Shown: positions 59,605 through 64,000 of the stretch, one piece after another
Numbering within the stretch: the first letter of the stretch is position 1
Layout of the letters: the number at the start of each line of letters is the position of its first letter
Assembly (NCBI GenBank): GCA_003599885.1
Contig: QZKW01000013.1
Coordinates: forward strand, 1 to 64,000
DNA: 64,000 bases
Source of the DNA: Desulfobacteraceae bacterium
Lineage (GTDB): Bacteria; Desulfobacterota; Desulfobacteria; Desulfobacterales; Desulfosalsimonadaceae
Direction: 5' to 3'
Notes under the pieces: model-generated
Database searches by the model: none
What the model was told of the DNA's origin: nothing
Seen by the model: the letters and a program-made list of their open reading frames with translations, nothing else
Made by a program: the position numbers and the translations under genes

Positions 59605-61161
59605 TTGGGCTTCAACATCGTAAAGGAATCTTATGCAGGAAGCATAAAACCGATTACCATCGGTAAGGGGGATAAGGCGATAACCGTAGGTGGCGCAGCG
59701 TGTTATCCGTTTTATCAGTTTGAAGGCAACATGCCCAATAAGCCCAAAATCGCAATGGAGATTTGGGACATGGAACCCACCGGGTGGCCGGAGTCCGCGA
59801 AGGTTCAATTCGCGGATGTCCTGTCAGATCCGGCGGCATGGGCGAAAAAATGCGTCAAGGAATATGGCGCGGATGCGATCGTTCTCCAGTTAAAAAGCAC
59901 GGATCCCAACGACAAGAACGCCAGTCCTGAGGATGCGGTTAAAACCGTAAAAAAAGTCCTCAAGGCCATTGATGTTCCCCTGATCGTCTGGGGTATTGCG
60001 AATACCGAAAAAGATGAAGCGGTATTAAAAAAAATCTCCCAAGAGTGTGAAGGACAGAATCTGACGCTGGGACCGGTTGAAGACAAGAACCATAAAGGCA
60101 TCGGCGCCAGCGCTATGGGTTACGGCCATACGGTTATTTCTTCTTCTCCCATTGACGTCAACCTTGCCAAGCAGATCAATATTCTGCTTGAAAATCTGGG
60201 CATGCCCTTAAACCGCGTCCTGGTAGACCCCACCACCGGCGGTCTGGGATACGGCCTGGAATATACCTATTCGGTTATGGAACGTCTGGGAATGGCGGCC
60301 CTGGCCCAGGGGGACGACAAGCTTCAACTGCCCATCATCAATAACCTGGCCAATGAAATCTGGCGGTGCAAGGAAGCCGGTCTGTCTGTCGAAGACGCCC
60401 CTGCACTGGGTGATCCGGAACGGCGGGTGATCATGATGGAAGCCGTGGGAGCTGTTTGTTATCTGCTGGCTGGATCAAGCCTTATGGTTATGCGTCATCC
60501 GGAAGCGGTTCGTCTGGTCAGATCCTTTATTGATCTGTTGGCTGATGGCGGCAGCGCCCAAAAAGTCGCGGCGGTCGCCAAAAAAATGGATGATGTGGAC
60601 ATTGATTTTGCAAAAATGGCGCCGAAGCCGGACCTGACCATCGAAGAAGAAAAGAAAGCGGCAGCGCCAAAAGCAGCACCCAAGAAAGAAGCGGCTCCGG
60701 CAACGGCAGCGCCCGCTCCAGCAGCAAAACCGGCAGCGGCAGCGCCCAAGGCGGAAGTAAAAGTCGAAGCAGCGCCTGTAGTGGATGCAGCTGCTGACGC
60801 CAAGGCAAAAGCCGAAGACGCAGCTAAAGCCGCAGCGGATGCAGCAGCCAAATCAGCGGCCGATGCGGAAGCCAAGGTAAAAGCGGAAGCTGCGGCAAAA
60901 GCCAAAGCCGCAGCAGATGCGGAAGCCAAAGTGAAGGCCGAAGCGGATGCCAAGGCCAAAGCGGAATCAGATGCCCGGGCCAAAATGGAAGCCGAAGAAA
61001 AAGCCTTAAGAGATAAACGGGCCCAGGAACGGGAAGAAATGCAGGCAAAACGTGCGGCAGCAGGCGGAGAACAAGCCGTTTCCATGACGCCGGCAGCGGT
61101 ACAATTGTCAGAACTGGATAAGATTATTGCAAATCTTAACAGAATTCATAAACGAATCTGA
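59605..61161 (+). CDS. acsD: CODH/ACS corrinoid iron-sulfur protein small subunit with long Ala/Lys tail
   Basis: A 518-residue delta/small subunit of the corrinoid iron-sulfur protein, which with AcsC shuttles a methyl group to acetyl-CoA synthase. The TIM-barrel part (about 1-330) shows ITIGKGDKAITVGG, AIVLQLKSTDPND, VLVDPTTGGLGYGLEYTYSV and GDPERRVIMMEAV. From about 350 to 480 an Ala/Lys/Glu/Pro-rich helix (AAAPKAAPKKEAAP; DAEAKVKAEAAAKAKAAADA) follows, ending in SELDKIIANLNRIHKRI. The usual AcsD has about 310-320 residues, so roughly 190 are extra. Start is TTG, strongly supported by AGGAGG eight bases upstream. Confidence 0.9.
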   Translation: MGFNIVKESYAGSIKPITIGKGDKAITVGGAACYPFYQFEGNMPNKPKIAMEIWDMEPTGWPESAKVQFADVLSDPAAWAKKCVKEYGADAIVLQLKSTDPNDKNASPEDAVKTVKKVLKAIDVPLIVWGIANTEKDEAVLKKISQECEGQNLTLGPVEDKNHKGIGASAMGYGHTVISSSPIDVNLAKQINILLENLGMPLNRVLVDPTTGGLGYGLEYTYSVMERLGMAALAQGDDKLQLPIINNLANEIWRCKEAGLSVEDAPALGDPERRVIMMEAVGAVCYLLAGSSLMVMRHPEAVRLVRSFIDLLADGGSAQKVAAVAKKMDDVDIDFAKMAPKPDLTIEEEKKAAAPKAAPKKEAAPATAAPAPAAKPAAAAPKAEVKVEAAPVVDAAADAKAKAEDAAKAAADAAAKSAADAEAKVKAEAAAKAKAAADAEAKVKAEADAKAKAESDARAKMEAEEKALRDKRAQEREEMQAKRAAAGGEQAVSMTPAAVQLSELDKIIANLNRIHKRI

Positions 61162-61261
61162 AGATAAATATAAATTATTTAATTATTGGCACTGCCGATT
61201 TTGATTCAATTTAAGCAGAATAGACATTGCCGGTTAAATACAATAGGAGGAGGAACCTCTA

Positions 61262-63289
61262 ATGGCTGAAGAAAAAGCAATAAAACCGGAAAAAGATAAA
61301 AAACTGGCCGATCCGATGGCAGCATCTATTGATGCGGCGACACAGCAAATGATCCTACGGGCTCAAGCATTGGGCATTGATACGGTATTTGATCGCGCTG
61401 AATCAATGAAACCGTGCAATATCGGGATTCAAGGCATATGTTGTAAAAACTGCGCCATGGGTCCCTGCCGGCTGCCGTTGCCTAAGGGTGGCATTGAAGG
61501 TGAGGATACGCGAAAAGGCCTTTGCGGGGCAACAGCCAATACAATTGCGGCCAGAAATTTCGCCCGCATGGTTGCTGCAGGCGCAGCGGCGCATTCCGAT
61601 CATGGACGTTGTGTAGCTGAAGTGTTTATATCCGCTGCACGCAAGGAAACAAACGATTATCAGATTAAAGATCATGGTAGATTGCGCGATGTAGCCCCGG
61701 CTCTCGGTGTAGCGACAACCGTTGAAGTGGACGGTGTGATGGTGGATCGCGACATTTATGAAATTGCTGTGGAGTATGGTGAAAAAGCCCTGGCCGAATG
61801 GGGCAAGCCGGAAGGCACATTGGACTATCTGAAGCGGGCTCCCAAACCCTTGTATGAAAAATGGGTGAAAAACGGTGTGCTGCCACGCAATATTGATCGG
61901 GAAATTGTTGAAATCATGCATCGCACCCACATGGGCGTGGACCAGGATTATAAAAATATTGTGAAGCAGTGTACCCGTGCCTCTTTGGCAGACGGATGGG
62001 GCGGTTCCATGTTGGCCACGGATATGCAGGACATCCTTTTCGGCACACCGTCTCCTCTGCAGAGTGAAGCCAATATCGGAATCATGAAGGAAGACCATGT
62101 CAATGTCATCGTTCACGGTCATGAGCCGGTGCTTTCGGAAATGATCGTCGCGGCGGCCCAAAGCCAGGAAATGCTTGACTATGCCAAATCAAAAGGCGCC
62201 AAAGGCATTCAGCTGGGCGGGATTTGCTGCACGGCCAATGAAATATTGCAGCGTCACGGTGTGCCGCCCGCCGGCAATTTCCTTCAGCAGGAACTGGTCA
62301 TTGTCACTGGTGCATGTGATGCCATGGTCGTTGATATTCAGTGTGTCATGCAGAATTTAGCCAATGTTGCTAAATGTTTTCATACCAAACTGATCACGAC
62401 CCACCCGATTGCACGGATGGAGCAGGAAAACGTCATCCACATTGAGTTTGACGAACATCATGCCATGGATGATGCCAAGCGGATTCTTAAACTCGCCATT
62501 GATAATTTCCAGAATCGCGGAACGGAAGTGATGATTCCCAAGCAAAAAGCAACCCAGATCGCCGGTTTCAGCGTGGAATCCATTCGTTATCATCTGGGCG
62601 GGACATTCCGTGGAACCTATTACACGTTGAATGACAATATCATCAATGGTCGTATCCGCGGTGGCGCGGGCGTGGTGGGCTGCAACAATGCCCGGTCCCA
62701 GCACAATAATGAGTGCATCACGCTGATTAAAGAACTGATCAAAAACGATGTCATCGTACTGACCACCGGATGCAACGCCATTGCATGCGCTACCGAGGGA
62801 TTGTTGACCCCTGAAACTGCCGCAGTATATTGTGGCCCCGGTCTGGCCGAAGTGTGCGAAGTCGTCGGCATTCCTCCGGTTCTCCATCTGGGTTCCTGTG
62901 TGGATAACAGCCGGATTCTGCTGGCCCTGACGGAAATGGTTGCTGCGGGCGGGCTTGGCAAAGACATTTCTGATCTCCCGGCAGCCGGCAGCGCACCGGA
63001 ATGGATGAGTGAAAAAGCAATCTCCATTGGTCATTATTTTGTCAGCTCCGGCGTATATACAGTATTTGGCGGTATTTTGCAGACCACCGGCGCACCTGTT
63101 TTCCAGAACTATCTCTTTAAGGAAATGGAAAAACTTTACGGCGGTATGTGGGATATGTATACGGATCCGATCAAGCACGCCCATGCCATCATCGCCCATA
63201 TTGATAAAAAACGCAAAGCTTTGGGCATTGACAAGGCAAGAGAGCGGGTATTGATGGATATGGCCGATCGTCAGGCACTGAGTGCATAA
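61262..63289 (+). CDS. acsA: CO dehydrogenase catalytic subunit
   Basis: A 675-residue nickel-iron CO dehydrogenase that interconverts CO and CO2. The N-terminal cysteine cluster CNIGIQGICCKNCAMGPC binds the D and B clusters. LGGICCTANE, GVVGCNNARSQHNNECI, TTGCNAIACATEG and LHLGSCVDNSR contain the C-cluster ligands. Length and motifs match the AcsA/CooS enzyme of ACS complexes rather than archaeal CdhA. It follows acsD by 100 bases with AGGAGGAGG before the ATG, and precedes acsB. CO made here passes to the acetyl-CoA synthase subunit. Confidence 0.95.
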   Translation: MAEEKAIKPEKDKKLADPMAASIDAATQQMILRAQALGIDTVFDRAESMKPCNIGIQGICCKNCAMGPCRLPLPKGGIEGEDTRKGLCGATANTIAARNFARMVAAGAAAHSDHGRCVAEVFISAARKETNDYQIKDHGRLRDVAPALGVATTVEVDGVMVDRDIYEIAVEYGEKALAEWGKPEGTLDYLKRAPKPLYEKWVKNGVLPRNIDREIVEIMHRTHMGVDQDYKNIVKQCTRASLADGWGGSMLATDMQDILFGTPSPLQSEANIGIMKEDHVNVIVHGHEPVLSEMIVAAAQSQEMLDYAKSKGAKGIQLGGICCTANEILQRHGVPPAGNFLQQELVIVTGACDAMVVDIQCVMQNLANVAKCFHTKLITTHPIARMEQENVIHIEFDEHHAMDDAKRILKLAIDNFQNRGTEVMIPKQKATQIAGFSVESIRYHLGGTFRGTYYTLNDNIINGRIRGGAGVVGCNNARSQHNNECITLIKELIKNDVIVLTTGCNAIACATEGLLTPETAAVYCGPGLAEVCEVVGIPPVLHLGSCVDNSRILLALTEMVAAGGLGKDISDLPAAGSAPEWMSEKAISIGHYFVSSGVYTVFGGILQTTGAPVFQNYLFKEMEKLYGGMWDMYTDPIKHAHAIIAHIDKKRKALGIDKARERVLMDMADRQALSA

Positions 63290-63343
63290 TTAATTCACTA
63301 TTTGAATATATACGAATTTAAATCCTCAACGAAGGAGGAACGC

Positions 63344-64000
63344 ATGTCAAAATTAGTAGCATTTGCCGCCATACAGGGCGGCTATAAAGTTGTATCATCA
63401 GTAGAAGGGGAATACCGGAAGGCGCTTGAGACATATAACGCGGACACCAAAGTAGAGTTCCCCAATACCGGTTATTATCTTCCGGTTATTTACTCTCTGA
63501 CAGGTATGAAGGTCCAGACTCTGGAAGATTTGAAAAAACCGTTGGCTTTTGCGCGCGGACTTTTGCCGCCCCATGTCAAAAGCAAAAACCATCTCCCGTA
63601 TCTGGGGCCCCTTCTGGATGCCGGTATGGCCGCCATCATCAGTTTTGAAATTGCTGAGGCCCTGCGAATTGTCCGGGAACCGGATTTTTATTTTCCCCAG
63701 GAAGACCCGGATCTGGAAGCCGGTAAAAAATGGGTCGGCCCTGCCGATGACATTATCTTAAGAAAACGCGGCGTGGAATTTGTGGACGGCTCCGCACCCG
63801 GTTTTGCGGCCATTGTCGGCGCAGCCCCGACCCCTGAAATCGCCAAGATGATCGTTGAAGACTACCAGAAACGGAACCTGTATATTTTCTGCGCAGCCCA
63901 GCACAACGGTACTTCGGTCATTGAGCAGTTGATCAGCCAGGGTGTTCAGATCGGATGGAATACACGTATCGTTCCCTTTGGTCCGGATATTTCTTCCGCC
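63344..64000 (+). CDS. acsB: Acetyl-CoA synthase catalytic subunit, N-terminal part
   Basis: The first 219 codons of AcsB; the rest lies outside the window. SKLVAFAAIQGGYKVVSSVE, then NTGYYLPVIYSLTGMKVQTL, LPYLGPLLDAGMAAIISFE, FYFPQEDPDLEAGKKWVGPA and GFAAIVGAAPTPEIAKMIVE match the N-terminal domain that contacts CODH and channels CO. The A-cluster cysteines would be in the missing part. AAGGAGGA precedes the ATG at 63344. It completes the core acsD-acsA-acsB set seen here. Confidence 0.93.
   Translation, partial: MSKLVAFAAIQGGYKVVSSVEGEYRKALETYNADTKVEFPNTGYYLPVIYSLTGMKVQTLEDLKKPLAFARGLLPPHVKSKNHLPYLGPLLDAGMAAIISFEIAEALRIVREPDFYFPQEDPDLEAGKKWVGPADDIILRKRGVEFVDGSAPGFAAIVGAAPTPEIAKMIVEDYQKRNLYIFCAAQHNGTSVIEQLISQGVQIGWNTRIVPFGPDISSA

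Noticed and set aside
60495-61085. 196-residue Ala-rich minus-strand open frame opposite acsD
   Set aside because: It is the mirror of the Ala/Lys-rich coding repeat of acsD; composition explains the open frame.

Overview
The window looks like chromosome from a strictly anaerobic, sulfate-reducing member of the Desulfobacterota (Desulfobacterales type). This rests on gene content: a Wood-Ljungdahl CODH/ACS operon at the right end, a Na+-type ATP synthase Fo operon, a TauE-type sulfite exporter module, many acyl-CoA and lipid genes each next to a TetR regulator, and a 2-hydroxyacyl-CoA dehydratase/benzoyl-CoA reductase-type gene pair. Species assignment is inference. No rRNA, tRNA or CRISPR array was seen.

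Layout. 1-3.9 kb: a minus-strand lipid operon (two acyltransferase-like genes, a FabR-like TetR regulator, one hypothetical) behind a promoter that carries a FabR-type operator. 4.0-8.2 kb: an AT-rich sugar aminotransferase/glycosyltransferase cluster ending in an IS630-family relic. 8.2-13.3 kb: TesB thioesterase and TetR, divergent from a Zn-alcohol dehydrogenase, an SCP2-like protein and a ThDP enzyme. 13.8-20 kb: a TonB-dependent receptor and a 1256-residue exported protein built on about 25 FPLFW-like repeats. 20-25.6 kb: PspA, VWA and a membrane protein, divergent from a two-component system. 26-28.2 kb: small accessory genes (HNH, SLOG-like) among palindromic dispersed repeats. 28.4-34.9 kb: lipid genes, a TetR with two matching operators and an SGNH esterase. 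35-40.2 kb: a dehydratase pair, acyl-CoA ligase and dehydrogenase. 40.4-48.3 kb: sulfite exporter genes behind a sigma-54 promoter, divergent from an unusual AAA+ regulator and a PEP-synthase-like protein. 48.4-50.1 kb: TerC and DedA. 50.3-53.8 kb: an Fo-only ATP synthase operon. 54-57.4 kb: a pseudo-receiver protein, an exported EEP-family protein and a membrane protein. 57.4-64 kb: acsV, acsD, acsA/cooS and the start of acsB.

How the genes fit together. CO dehydrogenase/acetyl-CoA synthase with its corrinoid protein and reactivator would oxidise acetyl-CoA or fix CO2. The Fo operon indicates Na+ coupling, and the acyl-CoA genes suggest growth on fatty or aromatic acids.

The most unusual item is the rotor subunit at 51757-52482. 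It is three fused c-subunit hairpins in which the middle one has lost both ion-binding carboxylates, beside a normal single-hairpin c subunit. Second is the sulfite-exporter module, whose AAA+ regulator has GAFTEA instead of GAFTGA and a winged-helix-like tail, and whose PEP-synthase-like partner seems to lack the PEP barrel. Third are the FPLFW-repeat exported protein and the long TolA-like tail on AcsD.
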